Origin: Paludibaculum fermentans
GTDB taxonomy: Bacteria; Acidobacteriota; Terriglobia; Bryobacterales; Bryobacteraceae
Direction of reading: 5' to 3'
Length of the DNA: 64,000 nt
NCBI RefSeq assembly: GCF_015277775.1
Contig: NZ_CP063849.1
Location: 1,178,001 to 1,242,000 of the forward strand
Below, in pieces: positions 43,379 through 52,398 of the stretch (the stretch's first letter is position 1; every line of letters starts with the position of its first letter). Below the pieces are notes generated by a model. The model did not search any database, was not told the origin of the DNA, and worked only from the letters and a program-made list of their open reading frames with translations. Both the position numbers and the translations under genes were made by a program.

Positions 43379-44737
43379 CTAAACGGATGGCCCGTGAATC
43401 TTCCGCTGCCGTGCTTCCAGCGCCAGATGTTCCTTGAAGATCAGGCCCGCCACCGTCAGCCACAACACAGTCATCACCATCGTCACCGCCGCGAAGCTCT
43501 GCAGCCCTAGCGCGAACTTCGTACCCGTGAACACCAGCGCGGCCTGCAGCATGTCGCCCATGCGCACGACAAACGTGTCGATGGCCGTCTTCGCTTTGTA
43601 CTTCGCCTCGCGGCTGGTCAACAGGAACAGCGCCTGTTTGGTCGTGCTCTGAATCGAATAGTCCGTACTGTTCTCCAGGATCTTGACCATGCGCACAACG
43701 GCGAGCGCCGGGTAGACCAGCAGCAGGCCGTACGCCCCAAACGCGATGATGGGCAGGATGAACAGCGCCCCGCGCACGCCCAGGTACTTCAGCACCCGCG
43801 AGGCCAGGAAGACTTGCATCAACAGGCCCAATAGGTTCACTGCTCCGAAAAACTCGCCATAGAACTGCCCGATGTACTTGCCGCGAGCGGCCGCCAGCGC
43901 CGCACCGGCTCCCACGTGCTTGATCGCCTCGGCCGTCACCAGTTTGCCCAGCAGGAATTCACCCGTGCTGTTGACGATGTTCAGCAGCAGCACCAGCGTC
44001 GCGATTAGCAGCAGATAGCGGTCGTGGAAAATCAGCTCGAAGCCCCCGTCGGAGCTCAGCGGCTTGGCCGCCGATCGCTGTTGCGCCGCGCTGCCGCTCA
44101 CCGCCCAGTTGTTGCTGACCCGCGTCATCAGCACGCACAGCACCAGCACCACGGCCACCACCAGCATGGTCGGGTACGGGCCGAAGATCCCGATCGAGTA
44201 CTTCGCCGCCTCCGCGCCCAGCCACGCGCCCAGCGAACTTCCAATCCCGATCACCGGGAACAGCCGCTTGCCCTGGTCCTCTGTGTAAATGTCATTGGCA
44301 AACGCCCAGAACTGGGCAATCACGAAATTGTTGTAGATGCCCAGCCAGAGGTAGAAAACCACGCCCTCGCGAATTCCGGCCTGACCAGCCAGGTAGAACA
44401 GCACCAGGTTGCCGGCGAAAAACAGCGAAGTCCAGGTGATAAGCTTGATGCGGTTCATCCGCGACGCCAGCGCGCCATAGGCGGGAATCACAAACAGCAG
44501 CAGCAGCGCCTGGCCGGCGGAAGCGTAGCTTTTTACCTCCGCGCCGCTTTCGCTGAGAATCAGCGCCTCGCGCACCGTTTTCAACAGGTAGTAGGAGCCC
44601 AGCAACAGGAATACGTTCAGCGCCAGCAGCAGCGCCGCGGCGCCTTCGCCGGCCCGTACCTCTGTCGCCAGCGCCATCAACCGGTCCACCCAGGACCGGC
44701 GTACCGCCGGGATTACCGCCGTACTCATCTCCGTCAT
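43379..44737 (-). CDS. NTP/NDP-exchange (ADP/ATP translocase, AAA-type) family membrane carrier
   Basis: A 452-residue polytopic protein with about 11-12 membrane helices. The pattern YYLLKTVREALILSESGAEVKSYASAGQA after the first helix, SRMNRIKLITWTSLFF, and FANDIYTEDQGKRLFPVIGIGSSLGAWLGAE is close to the bacterial nucleotide-translocase/TlcC-type carriers found also in free-living bacteria, where the transported substrate is often not nucleotides. It is convergent with the tRNA-His/ubiD side and divergent from the phosphoesterase. The exact substrate is undetermined. Confidence 0.75.
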   Translation of the reverse strand: MTEMSTAVIPAVRRSWVDRLMALATEVRAGEGAAALLLALNVFLLLGSYYLLKTVREALILSESGAEVKSYASAGQALLLLFVIPAYGALASRMNRIKLITWTSLFFAGNLVLFYLAGQAGIREGVVFYLWLGIYNNFVIAQFWAFANDIYTEDQGKRLFPVIGIGSSLGAWLGAEAAKYSIGIFGPYPTMLVVAVVLVLCVLMTRVSNNWAVSGSAAQQRSAAKPLSSDGGFELIFHDRYLLLIATLVLLLNIVNSTGEFLLGKLVTAEAIKHVGAGAALAAARGKYIGQFYGEFFGAVNLLGLLMQVFLASRVLKYLGVRGALFILPIIAFGAYGLLLVYPALAVVRMVKILENSTDYSIQSTTKQALFLLTSREAKYKAKTAIDTFVVRMGDMLQAALVFTGTKFALGLQSFAAVTMVMTVLWLTVAGLIFKEHLALEARQRKIHGPSV

Positions 44738-44794
44738 TCTCGCCGATCTTCGCCTCTGTCCGCTGGGCCCCCGTTTTCGTTCACACTGGAATGG

Positions 44795-46048
44795 ATGGGT
44801 GATTGCGCAAGCAGACTTCTAAACATTACCGTCTGGTCCATTATCCTCTCGGCAACGGCACCGGCGGCTCCCCAATTCGTGTATGTCGGACCTACCCAAT
44901 CACGTAGCGTGCTCATCGCCTGGGGGACCACCGAAGGTGGCGGCCGCAACACCATAGGCCGGGGCTCCAAGCCGATGGGTAACGCCGTATTGCGGCTCAA
45001 CGGCGACCACGCGGTCACCGGACGCAACTGGGAAGAGGTGGGCGGACTGACTCCGGACACCGCCTACCCCTACGAGGTCCTCATCAATGGCAAACGCATC
45101 GGCGGCGGCATGGTTCGCACCCTGCCCGAGCGGGCCACCGTCCTGAATTTCTTCGTCATCGGCGACTACGGCACCGGCGACCTGAATCAGTTGGAAGTAG
45201 CCAAAGTGATGTGGCGCGAATACCAGCGCCTGGACGCTGCCGGCAAGCACGTTCGGTTCGTCATCACCAACGGCGACAACATCTACGCCCGAAAAATGTT
45301 CGGCGTGCCGACGCGCCGCGGCACCGGCAACGACGACGCGCATTGGGAGAGCCGTTTCTTCCTTCCGTATAAGCCGCTGATCGAGAGCATCCCCTTCTAC
45401 CCCAGCCTCGGCAACCACGACGGCAACGAATCGGAATCGACCCGCGACCTGCCCGTCTACCTCGACAACTTCTTCTTCCCCGGCAATGTCCCGGCGCGTT
45501 ACTACACCTTTTCCGTACCCGGCCTGGCCGATTTCTTCGCCCTCGATACCACCCGCAGCGTCGCGCCCAACTGGCCTGTGCCGGGCTTTGACGTCCGCTC
45601 AGTCCAATACCAATGGTTGAAGAAGACCCTGGCGGCTTCCTCCGCGCCCTGGAAGATCGCCTACGGCCACCACCCGCCCTTCACCGCCGGCCCCAATCAC
45701 CCGGCCTCCTACAACGACCTGCTGCCGTTCATGAACCTCTTCCGCGACAATCGCGTGGCGGCCTACTTCTGCGGGCACGAACACAACTTCCAACTCGCCA
45801 CGCCCCACCCCGAAATGGGCAAGGCGATCATGATCCTCTCGGGAGCGGGCGGGGAACTCCGAGCCGGCGATGTCCGCAACCGCATGAAAGCCTCCGGCAT
45901 CGCGGCCTGGGCCGATACCGTCCACTTCCTCAGCGTGGAAATCGAGGGAGACGAGATGCGCATCACCCCAATCTCCCCCTATCCCATGCAAATCAAGGAC
46001 CCCGAAGGCCACGAAATCCCCCTGCCGATCCTAGTCCGCAAACCCTAA
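44795..46048 (+). CDS. Secreted purple-acid-phosphatase-like metallophosphoesterase
   Basis: A 417-residue exported enzyme. Signal-like N-terminus (RLLNITVWSIILSATAPAAP), a fibronectin-like first domain (VYVGPTQSRSVLIAWGTTEG), then the binuclear metallophosphoesterase motifs: VIGDYGTGD, ITNGDNIYARKM, YPSLGNHDGN, IAYGHHPPF and AAYFCGHEHNFQL, all with the expected Asp/Asn/His ligands. The start is ATG 44795; an ATG four bases earlier runs into a stop codon. It lies just upstream of the phage-like cluster (convergent). Confidence 0.9.
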   Translation: MGDCASRLLNITVWSIILSATAPAAPQFVYVGPTQSRSVLIAWGTTEGGGRNTIGRGSKPMGNAVLRLNGDHAVTGRNWEEVGGLTPDTAYPYEVLINGKRIGGGMVRTLPERATVLNFFVIGDYGTGDLNQLEVAKVMWREYQRLDAAGKHVRFVITNGDNIYARKMFGVPTRRGTGNDDAHWESRFFLPYKPLIESIPFYPSLGNHDGNESESTRDLPVYLDNFFFPGNVPARYYTFSVPGLADFFALDTTRSVAPNWPVPGFDVRSVQYQWLKKTLAASSAPWKIAYGHHPPFTAGPNHPASYNDLLPFMNLFRDNRVAAYFCGHEHNFQLATPHPEMGKAIMILSGAGGELRAGDVRNRMKASGIAAWADTVHFLSVEIEGDEMRITPISPYPMQIKDPEGHEIPLPILVRKP

Positions 46049-46062
46049 CCCAACCCGGAATT

Positions 46063-46085
46063 GAGCCGCGCATGTTAGTGAGCGG
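46063..46085 (+). repeat. REP-like element, GAGCCG-N11-GAGCGG
   Basis: A 23-bp sequence with exactly the core found at the RAYT locus, located between the phosphoesterase gene and the 3' end of the phage-like cluster. The inner eleven bases differ from the other copies except for the central GT-AG. Confidence 0.65.
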
Positions 46086-46126
46086 GCACGACGCACTACC
46101 TCCGCACCACCATCCATCACCCCACC

Positions 46127-49100
46127 TCACACCCGTACCGTCACGGTCAAATCCCGTCCCGGATCACTCCCTCCATTCCGACCCACCGAAACAACATCCA
46201 CTCTCAACTCATCCCCCTCACCCAGCGGAGCCCGGCCCCACCCGTCCACCACGTTCGATCTCCGGCTCCCGGCCGCCACCGTCAACTCGCAATAGATCGA
46301 GCCATTCACCAGCACGCGAGCCACCACCGGCTCCCCGATCGGAGCGATGCCCATTCTCGCGGTGACATCCCGCACGGCCGTCCGCCCATCCACCACCAGC
46401 GGAGGCGCCACCGAGGTCATCACCGCCGGAACCCCCTCATACTGCATCGTGTACTGCCCGCCCGACATCGTCCGCAGTCCACCCGCGATCAAACCCGCGA
46501 ACGACAGCCCCGCTGCCGGCCCGTCCCCGCGCGAGTTCGTGAAATACAACTCCGCCGCCGCGATCCGCGTGTTCGGCAAGGCCACCCGTTGCGAGTACCC
46601 GGCCGCAATCGCACTCCCGAAGAACCCAATGGGGAAGGGCAGCACCACGGCCCTCTGCGTCAGCGGATAGACACTCTCCCCTGCCATTCGACCGGCCACG
46701 CCAGACTCGAAGCACCCCCGTTCCACTTCACAGGACATCCGGTCCCCGGCCACAGTCAACACCCGCATCAACTCATCGCCCACCTGCAGCAGTGTGCCCA
46801 CCTCCACATCCGCCGGCCTGTTGAACGACACCGTCACCGCGTCCTCCGCCACATCCCCGGCCAGGGCCAGCAGACTCGGGCTCGCCAGTTCATCCCAATA
46901 GTGAACCCGCAAAGTCCCAGCCTGGATGCCGTGCGTATTCTCCAGGCTCTCAAACCCGATCCCCCCCACCTCAAACTCGCCGCGACCATCCGCCGACAAC
47001 CCAAACGTGGCCAGTCCCGGCACATCCGGATCCCCACCTTCCGCCGAGCCGCCCACCTCAAACCGCGTGACAATCGCCTCGCGCAAGGCGCTCTCCACAC
47101 CCAACGCATTGACGGCGACCCCCGTCACCTGCACCCACTGTCCTGCCAGGTTCGGAACCAGGAAATCGATCGAGTCCGTCTGCGTAATCCCGATCGGCTT
47201 CCACCCTGATTCCACAATCGTGAAGAAACTGGTCCCGTCGGGAACCACCACCCAATCCTCGGTCAGCGTCAGCACCTCAGCGGTATGCCCGGCGATCGTC
47301 CGCTCCTGCCCAGCCCCACGCCCCCGAGTAATCCGCACAACACAACCCGCCCATAGGTCCCCTTCCAACCCCAACCCGTCATGCCCGATCACCCGAGCCC
47401 CGTAAGTCGTCGCCGCCACCTCCGGACCCAGCTCAAACCGCCACTGGAACCGCGCATGGTCATAGTTCCCATCCGGAGCCGCGCTAGCCTGCGCCGCCAG
47501 TCCCGTATCCACAAACGACCCGTTCGCCGCCGCCTCCTCCGCGATCAAATCCAGGACCCCCGGCTTCGTCCCCCGGTACACTCGCATCCGCTCACTCCCC
47601 GCGGCAAACCGCAACCCCGTCAACTCCACCGAGTACGTCGCAGCGCCCGCCGGCACGGTAGCCCGCACCACAAACGACAACCCCGATTCATCCCCGTGTT
47701 CGTTCACCGCGCTCACCGCGTAGTAGTACGTTGCACCCGAGGCCAGGGTCCCGCCGCCCGCGTGTAGCGCGGCCGCCAACCCCACCACCGGAGCCGCTAG
47801 CCCCGTCAACGCTGGCCGCCGCGGCGGGCTGAACTTCGCCGTCAACTCCACGAAGGCGCCCACTCCCTCTTCGCTCTCCATCACGCCGAAGTCCTGCCCG
47901 CCATCCGCCCGCACCACCGTCCCGCACAACGGCCGTGGCGTCCCCAAGCCACCCTGCGGCTCGTTCCCTCGACCCTGCGCATCCTGTGGATCTCCGCCCG
48001 CCAGCGCATACCATTCATCCTCGTGCCGCTGCGCCGCAATCCTCACCCGCTCGAAGTTCACCGAGGGCGTCAGCCGCAGCACCCGGTACACTGCCCGATC
48101 CAGTCCCTCCTTCGCATGCGACAGCGCAATCAGGTCGCCCGGCCGCAGCCCAATCGCCTGCACACTCGTCTCGAACTCCACATAATGATTCCCCTGGATG
48201 TTCTTCGAGATCTGCAGCCGCATCACCCGAGCCGCCTGGTCGAAGTGCGGCAGCCCCATCGCCCCAAACGGAGCCGCCACTTCGCACCCCGACGCCGCCG
48301 CATCTTCAAAGTCCACCAGCGACAGGCTGTCCTGCTGATACTGATTGAACTCATCCTGGAACTCGACACTCAGCCGGTTCGGGCTCTCGCTCTGCCCCTT
48401 CCGCGTGATCCGGAACGTCGACCGGCCCCGCCCATCCCGGGCAATGCCCGAGAACCCGTTCAGCCCATCGCCAAACTCGTAAGCCGGCCACCCGCCCGCC
48501 AGCGGCGCAACCGAATTCGTCACCTCGCTCTGGACCCCCTGCTGCCGCGCCATGGTCGTCTCCGGCGACACCTGCACCTGCCCGCCTTCGTCCACCGTGA
48601 TCATCAGCGCCGACGCCATCCGCAGCCCGCCAATGACATCGTTCAGACTCCGCCGCTGCGTCAGCAACAGATTCGTCTCAAACCGCGGCACCTGCACCTC
48701 CGCTCCTTCCGGAGTCCGCGCCGTCACAAACTCATCGCAATACGCCGCCGTCGCCGCGAAGCTCTTCAGGTTCAGTTCGCTCTTCGTCCACCCGCTGCGC
48801 CGCAGCAGATCCAGCAGCACCCACGCCGGATTCTTCGTGAACACCACATCCAGCGCCGCGCCCTCGGCGTCATACCGCCGCAGCTTCAGCCCATTCACCA
48901 GTACATCCACCTTGGGCAGTGCCCCCGTCTTCAACAGTGAGTTCGGCAACACTACTTCGAGACACGCCATACCCCCATGCGGATCGCCCAACGCCTGACC
49001 CTGCGCATCCGCGAAGCTCAGGTTGAAGCCGCCATTCCGCTCGCCCAGGCTCAATACGTTGTACCAGCCCGTCCCCGTCATGTCCTGGCCCGCCTGGCCC

Positions 49101-50038
49101 AACGGCAGCTCGACTCCATTCGCCACCACCTTCAGGACACCCTCCAACGGACCCGACCCCACCAGCACCTCGGCGTGTGTCAGATTCCCATCACTCCGCG
49201 CGAAGATCACCGGAGCCGCCAGCCACCCCGTCCCATACATAACCGGCACCGCGTCGTTCGCCCGAGCCCGCCCGTCCACCGCATCGGCGACCTTCGTCTG
49301 CTCTCCATGCGGCCGCACCGCAATACTCGGAGGGATAAACGCAAACCCGCCAAACCGCGCCGTAGCGTTGCCCGCCGCATCTTTCGAGAACATCCCCCGA
49401 GCCGCGCAATCCCCCCGCGTCCGGTTGCACCCCGTGAACGCCGCGCCATTCTCCAGATTCCCAACACCACCCTCGACCCCAGCCGAGTACCCGCAATGGA
49501 AGAACGGCGAGTAGCCCTCGCCACCCGCCGCCTCCGTCCGCTCCTCTTCACTGGAGGGAAACCGCCACGGGCAGCGCGCCTGAATCCGCAGCGTCGGCAC
49601 CGCCAGCCGCTGCAGGCTCAGCCGGTTCGTAAAGCTCAGCCGCGCCGCCGTCTCGGTCAGCTCGTCCACCGGATTGGCGCTACCCAGAAACACACCCGTC
49701 AACTCCGACACCGGCGCACCCGCTTCAATGTCGAAGAACCCGAACCGCACCTTCAGCCGTGCGCCCTTCCAGCCAACACTCCGGTCGATCTGCGACACCA
49801 CGCCGTCCACATTCGACAGCTCCAGCCAGAACCGCGACCCCGCGTCAATCGCGTCGTCCCCCGCCAGCCGCAGATCGAATCCACCATGCCGCAGCAGCCG
49901 CGGGGCATACTCCTCGCCCCCCACCGTCACCCGGTGCGTCGCCCACCGCTCCACGCGCCCTTCGGCCAGCGTGCAATCGAACACCAGCAGCGGAGTGTCC
50001 AGCACCTCCTGCCTCTTCCTGCTATGAATCGTCCCCAT
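46127..50038 (-). CDS. Tail-tip/central-fibre protein with gpL-like Cys motif
   Basis: A 1303-residue protein, the largest of the cluster. The first 260 residues resemble DUF2163/gpL-type hub domains (VTVGGEEYAPRLLRHGGFDL, VFLGSANPVDELTETAARL) and contain four cysteines arranged RCPW ... FHCGY ... FTGCNRTRGDC, the pattern of iron-sulfur-binding tail-tip proteins. The remainder (about 270-900) is beta-rich with a gpJ-like organisation, an Ig/fibronectin-like region (GATYYYAVSAVNEHGDESGL) and an extended C-terminal part that probably binds the target cell. Fusion of hub and tip functions in one protein is unusual. It is the last gene of the cluster. Confidence 0.75.
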   Translation of the reverse strand: MGTIHSRKRQEVLDTPLLVFDCTLAEGRVERWATHRVTVGGEEYAPRLLRHGGFDLRLAGDDAIDAGSRFWLELSNVDGVVSQIDRSVGWKGARLKVRFGFFDIEAGAPVSELTGVFLGSANPVDELTETAARLSFTNRLSLQRLAVPTLRIQARCPWRFPSSEEERTEAAGGEGYSPFFHCGYSAGVEGGVGNLENGAAFTGCNRTRGDCAARGMFSKDAAGNATARFGGFAFIPPSIAVRPHGEQTKVADAVDGRARANDAVPVMYGTGWLAAPVIFARSDGNLTHAEVLVGSGPLEGVLKVVANGVELPLGQAGQDMTGTGWYNVLSLGERNGGFNLSFADAQGQALGDPHGGMACLEVVLPNSLLKTGALPKVDVLVNGLKLRRYDAEGAALDVVFTKNPAWVLLDLLRRSGWTKSELNLKSFAATAAYCDEFVTARTPEGAEVQVPRFETNLLLTQRRSLNDVIGGLRMASALMITVDEGGQVQVSPETTMARQQGVQSEVTNSVAPLAGGWPAYEFGDGLNGFSGIARDGRGRSTFRITRKGQSESPNRLSVEFQDEFNQYQQDSLSLVDFEDAAASGCEVAAPFGAMGLPHFDQAARVMRLQISKNIQGNHYVEFETSVQAIGLRPGDLIALSHAKEGLDRAVYRVLRLTPSVNFERVRIAAQRHEDEWYALAGGDPQDAQGRGNEPQGGLGTPRPLCGTVVRADGGQDFGVMESEEGVGAFVELTAKFSPPRRPALTGLAAPVVGLAAALHAGGGTLASGATYYYAVSAVNEHGDESGLSFVVRATVPAGAATYSVELTGLRFAAGSERMRVYRGTKPGVLDLIAEEAAANGSFVDTGLAAQASAAPDGNYDHARFQWRFELGPEVAATTYGARVIGHDGLGLEGDLWAGCVVRITRGRGAGQERTIAGHTAEVLTLTEDWVVVPDGTSFFTIVESGWKPIGITQTDSIDFLVPNLAGQWVQVTGVAVNALGVESALREAIVTRFEVGGSAEGGDPDVPGLATFGLSADGRGEFEVGGIGFESLENTHGIQAGTLRVHYWDELASPSLLALAGDVAEDAVTVSFNRPADVEVGTLLQVGDELMRVLTVAGDRMSCEVERGCFESGVAGRMAGESVYPLTQRAVVLPFPIGFFGSAIAAGYSQRVALPNTRIAAAELYFTNSRGDGPAAGLSFAGLIAGGLRTMSGGQYTMQYEGVPAVMTSVAPPLVVDGRTAVRDVTARMGIAPIGEPVVARVLVNGSIYCELTVAAGSRRSNVVDGWGRAPLGEGDELRVDVVSVGRNGGSDPGRDLTVTVRV

Positions 50039-50041
50039 GGT

Positions 50042-50794
50042 TCACTCCGCCACCTTGCTCTTCAAAATCACGATCACCGCATTCCGGTTCGGACCCGTCG
50101 CCGAAACCTCCAAACCATCCGTCGCGAATCTTGTTTGTGGATACACGCCGCCCGGGCCGTACGTTGGCTTATAAGGCGACGGCGCGGCCTGCGCTTCCAA
50201 CTGCAGGCCGCGCACCATCGCCTGGCCCCCGCCGTCCACGTCCAATCGCGCGGCGGTCCCTTCGCCAATCCCGAATCCGCTCACCCAAATCCGCCGCCAA
50301 CCGCTCGCCGCAGCGAAATGCCGCGACACGCCACCCAGCGACAACGTCACACCCGCTCCCTTCACTTCCGCGCTGAGGCAGCAGGGGGCGCCCGCCGGCA
50401 TCGCCACACCCTGCTGCACCCCTTGCGCCGCCAGGCTGCCGTTCGACAAGGCGAACTCGCCCGGCGCCGTGACGCTCACATTCAGCAGCGCGTCCCTGTT
50501 CCACCCGCCAGTGGTCAGGTCCTCGCTCGCCGCCAGCAGATTCGCCAGCGGATCCACAAATGTGAACGCCATCAACCCGCCCCGAGCCGCCGCATACAGC
50601 GCTTCAATCGCACCCGCTTCGCTGTCCGACAACTCGGCATATTCCAATCGCCAGGTCACCTCCGCCGGGCCGCCCGCCAACATCCGCGACACATGCCCGC
50701 CCGGACTCACCGTCTCCACTCTCTTCCTGCGCGCCGTCCGTACCATCGGATACTGCGCCACCGCGCCCGTCGTCAAAAATGGATAGACCAACAT
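50042..50794 (-). CDS. Phage-like minor tail protein A (TGAVAQYP family)
   Basis: A 250-residue protein. The N-terminus (LTTGAVAQYPMVRTARRKR) shares TGAVAQYP with the next upstream tail protein, and the first 100 residues have a similar fold pattern (FTFVDPLANLLAA), which suggests duplicated DUF2460-like modules. The C-terminal half (about 110-240) is beta-rich and resembles a carbohydrate-binding-like lobe (SAEVKGAGVTLSLGGVSRHFAAAS). The order before the tip protein matches the distal-tail/hub zone. A 3-bp gap separates it from the tip gene. Confidence 0.6.
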   Translation of the reverse strand: MLVYPFLTTGAVAQYPMVRTARRKRVETVSPGGHVSRMLAGGPAEVTWRLEYAELSDSEAGAIEALYAAARGGLMAFTFVDPLANLLAASEDLTTGGWNRDALLNVSVTAPGEFALSNGSLAAQGVQQGVAMPAGAPCCLSAEVKGAGVTLSLGGVSRHFAAASGWRRIWVSGFGIGEGTAARLDVDGGGQAMVRGLQLEAQAAPSPYKPTYGPGGVYPQTRFATDGLEVSATGPNRNAVIVILKSKVAE

Positions 50795-50795
50795 C

Positions 50796-51152
50796 TCAAC
50801 CCACCTCCTCGGTCACCACCAGCGCGACCCCGCATTCCATCCGCGACACCGCCCTCACCGCGGCCTCGTCTCCCTCCAGGACGCATCTCTCCGACACCGC
50901 CCCATTCCACGGATCCGTAAATCGGAACGGCTCCAACGTGTTCAGGTACTGCTCCGCAAAGGCCGCCACGCGCAGCGCCTCGCCCTCGTCCAACTGCTCC
51001 ATCCGCACCACCCACCGGCGCCTTATCCGCTGGGACGCAAACCGCTGCTCGCCCCCATCCAGGAACTCCACTACGGTCGTCCCCGTCCGGAGCCCCCGTC
51101 CCAGCGGATACTGCGCCACCGCCCCCGTCTTCAAACCTGGAAACTCCGGCAT
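50796..51152 (-). CDS. Phage-like minor tail protein B (TGAVAQYP family)
   Basis: A 118-residue protein beginning MPEFPGLKTGAVAQYPLGRG, paralogous at its N-terminus to the 250-residue neighbour 1 bp downstream. It contains EALRVAAFAEQYLNTLEPFRFTDPWNG, reminiscent of DUF2460-type distal-tail proteins in which a short beta domain carries FxFxDP. It starts 10 bp after the tape-measure gene. The role as distal tail component is inferred from position. Confidence 0.6.
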   Translation of the reverse strand: MPEFPGLKTGAVAQYPLGRGLRTGTTVVEFLDGGEQRFASQRIRRRWVVRMEQLDEGEALRVAAFAEQYLNTLEPFRFTDPWNGAVSERCVLEGDEAAVRAVSRMECGVALVVTEEVG

Positions 51153-51162
51153 CGTCTTTCTC

Positions 51163-51714
51163 CTAGAACTCCTGCATCACTCCGCTCAACCCCTGGGACT
51201 CCAGCAGCGCCCGCTTCACCGCCTGCGCGATCTCCGGAGCCCGGTCCACAAACGACCGGCTGTCCATCGCCTCCACCTGCACCACCACATTCGCCCCCGC
51301 ACTCCGCACCCGCCCGTCCTCGCCCCGGTCCAGCGGCATCATCAGATCTCCGCCATTCTCCGAAAACGCAACGTCATACTTCTGCTTCGCCGGCATCACA
51401 AACGGAGCCAACGCCGCCTGCGTGTCGTCCGAGCCTCCGTCGAACAGGCTCATCAGCCCGCCCACCAGCGGATTCACCCACGACACCCAACTCGCCGCCC
51501 CGCCACTACTGCTCTTCGAAACAACTGGGGCCAGGCTGCTCGAAACCATTGAGGACAGCAGCGAGGAAGAGAGCGGCGACCCGCCCGTCGCCATCGTCTC
51601 CTCCATCTGCCGCATCAGTGCCGGCCCGTCCAAATCGGACGACACCGGCACCGCCACCTCCTCCACCACCCGCCGCAAAACCTCCGACAAGTCACTTCCT
51701 GTGTTGTTGCTCAT
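51163..51714 (-). CDS. Short tape-measure-like tail protein
   Basis: A 183-residue protein in the tape-measure position, directly after the tail chaperone gene. Its centre has a hydrophobic, Ser/Gly-rich stretch (SSLAPVVSKSSSGGAASWVSWVNPLVGGLMSLF) and the C-terminus has VVVQVEAMDSRSFVDRAPEIAQAVKRALLES, the pattern seen at the end of many tape-measure proteins. Classical siphophage tape measures are several times longer; at about 1.5 angstrom per residue this would give a tail only some 27 nm long. It starts 23 bp inside the chaperone T region. Confidence 0.6.
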   Translation of the reverse strand: MSNNTGSDLSEVLRRVVEEVAVPVSSDLDGPALMRQMEETMATGGSPLSSSLLSSMVSSSLAPVVSKSSSGGAASWVSWVNPLVGGLMSLFDGGSDDTQAALAPFVMPAKQKYDVAFSENGGDLMMPLDRGEDGRVRSAGANVVVQVEAMDSRSFVDRAPEIAQAVKRALLESQGLSGVMQEF

Positions 51715-52398
51715 CTCGCGCCTTCTCCCATTCCCGGTCCAGCAGGATCATGGCTTCCACGTCCCGCGCCCACTCCACCGCTTCCTTCCGCGCCTGCCAC
51801 ACCGGATACAGCTCGAGCCACGCCAGGCTCTCCGCTGTGATCTCCGGCTTCGGACACGCAAACCGCACGACATCTCCGTGCGCCCACACGATCTTCGACC
51901 CCGGCTCGTGCCCCATCCAGGCACACCGCCGCCGCTTCTCCAAACCCTGCCGCCTGCACTCCCCGCACCTCCACCCGGCCGCATTCGCAAGATGGTAATG
52001 GAAGGCGAGGATCAGTTTTTTCTTTCTTCTCCGGTCAAGTGGCACTGCTGCCGCACGCACCCCGCGATCTCCCGGCACAGCGCCTCCGGACCCTTCTCCA
52101 CCAAAGACTCCACCGTAGCTGCCGCCCCATCGATCGCCAGCCCCGTCACCTCCAGCAGCCCCCACTCGATGTACACGCGATCGATCCGCGCCTCCAACTC
52201 CGTCGCCGCCAGCCGGTCCGCCAGGCCCTCGCCCGCCGCGCGAAACTCCAACTCGTTCATCAGTTCGCGCATCCGCCTGCTGATCTCCGCCCGCCGCGCC
52301 AGCGAAATCTTTGCGACGGCGAAGTGGACCCCCGGCATCACCCGCGAATCCACCATTTCGCCGCTCGTCCACTCCACACGCTCATCCAAACGCGACAT
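51692..52398 (-). CDS. Tail assembly chaperone gpGT-like fusion made by -1 ribosomal frameshift
   Basis: Joining the 0 frame (52398 to 52015) with the -1 frame (52015 to 51692) gives about 235 residues. The first 128 residues are the gpG-like part; the extra 107 residues (LILAFHYHLANAAG onward) include a zinc-ribbon-like WRCGECRRQ...RRRCAWMG segment and a charged helical end. The extension frame has no suitable start codon near the join, so frameshifting is the simplest way to express it. In lambda-type phages gpG and gpGT chaperone the tape measure during tail tube assembly. Position between tail tube and tape measure fits exactly. Confidence 0.72.
52012..52398 (-). CDS. Tail assembly chaperone gpG-like (0-frame product)
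   Basis: A 128-residue product that stops at TGA 52012-52014, directly after the slippery site. It is mostly helical (MRELMNELEFRAAGEGLADRLAATELEARIDR) and ends with GEERKN. It starts 17 bp inside the end of the tail-tube gene. Sequence alone does not match a named family; the call comes from size, position and the frameshift signal. Confidence 0.65.
   Translation of the reverse strand: MSRLDERVEWTSGEMVDSRVMPGVHFAVAKISLARRAEISRRMRELMNELEFRAAGEGLADRLAATELEARIDRVYIEWGLLEVTGLAIDGAAATVESLVEKGPEALCREIAGCVRQQCHLTGEERKN
52015..52021 (-). promoter_or_regulatory. Canonical -1 frameshift heptamer A AAA AAC
   Basis: Read on the minus strand in the 0 frame AGA AAA AAC TGA, this is the X XXY YYZ heptamer A AAA AAC, one of the most efficient bacterial -1 slippery sites, and the stop codon follows immediately. 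Slipping by one base gives AAA AAA CTG ATC and continues in the gpT-like frame for 107 codons. Confidence 0.75.

Noticed and set aside
44024-44794. Long plus-strand reading upstream of the phosphoesterase
   Set aside because: It lies opposite the translocase gene, is His/Arg/Gln-rich shadow sequence, and the signal peptide begins at 44795.
43228-46126. tRNA-His as attachment site for the phage-like cluster
   Set aside because: Two intact host genes separate the tRNA from the cluster and I saw no repeat of the tRNA 3' end beyond 60224.
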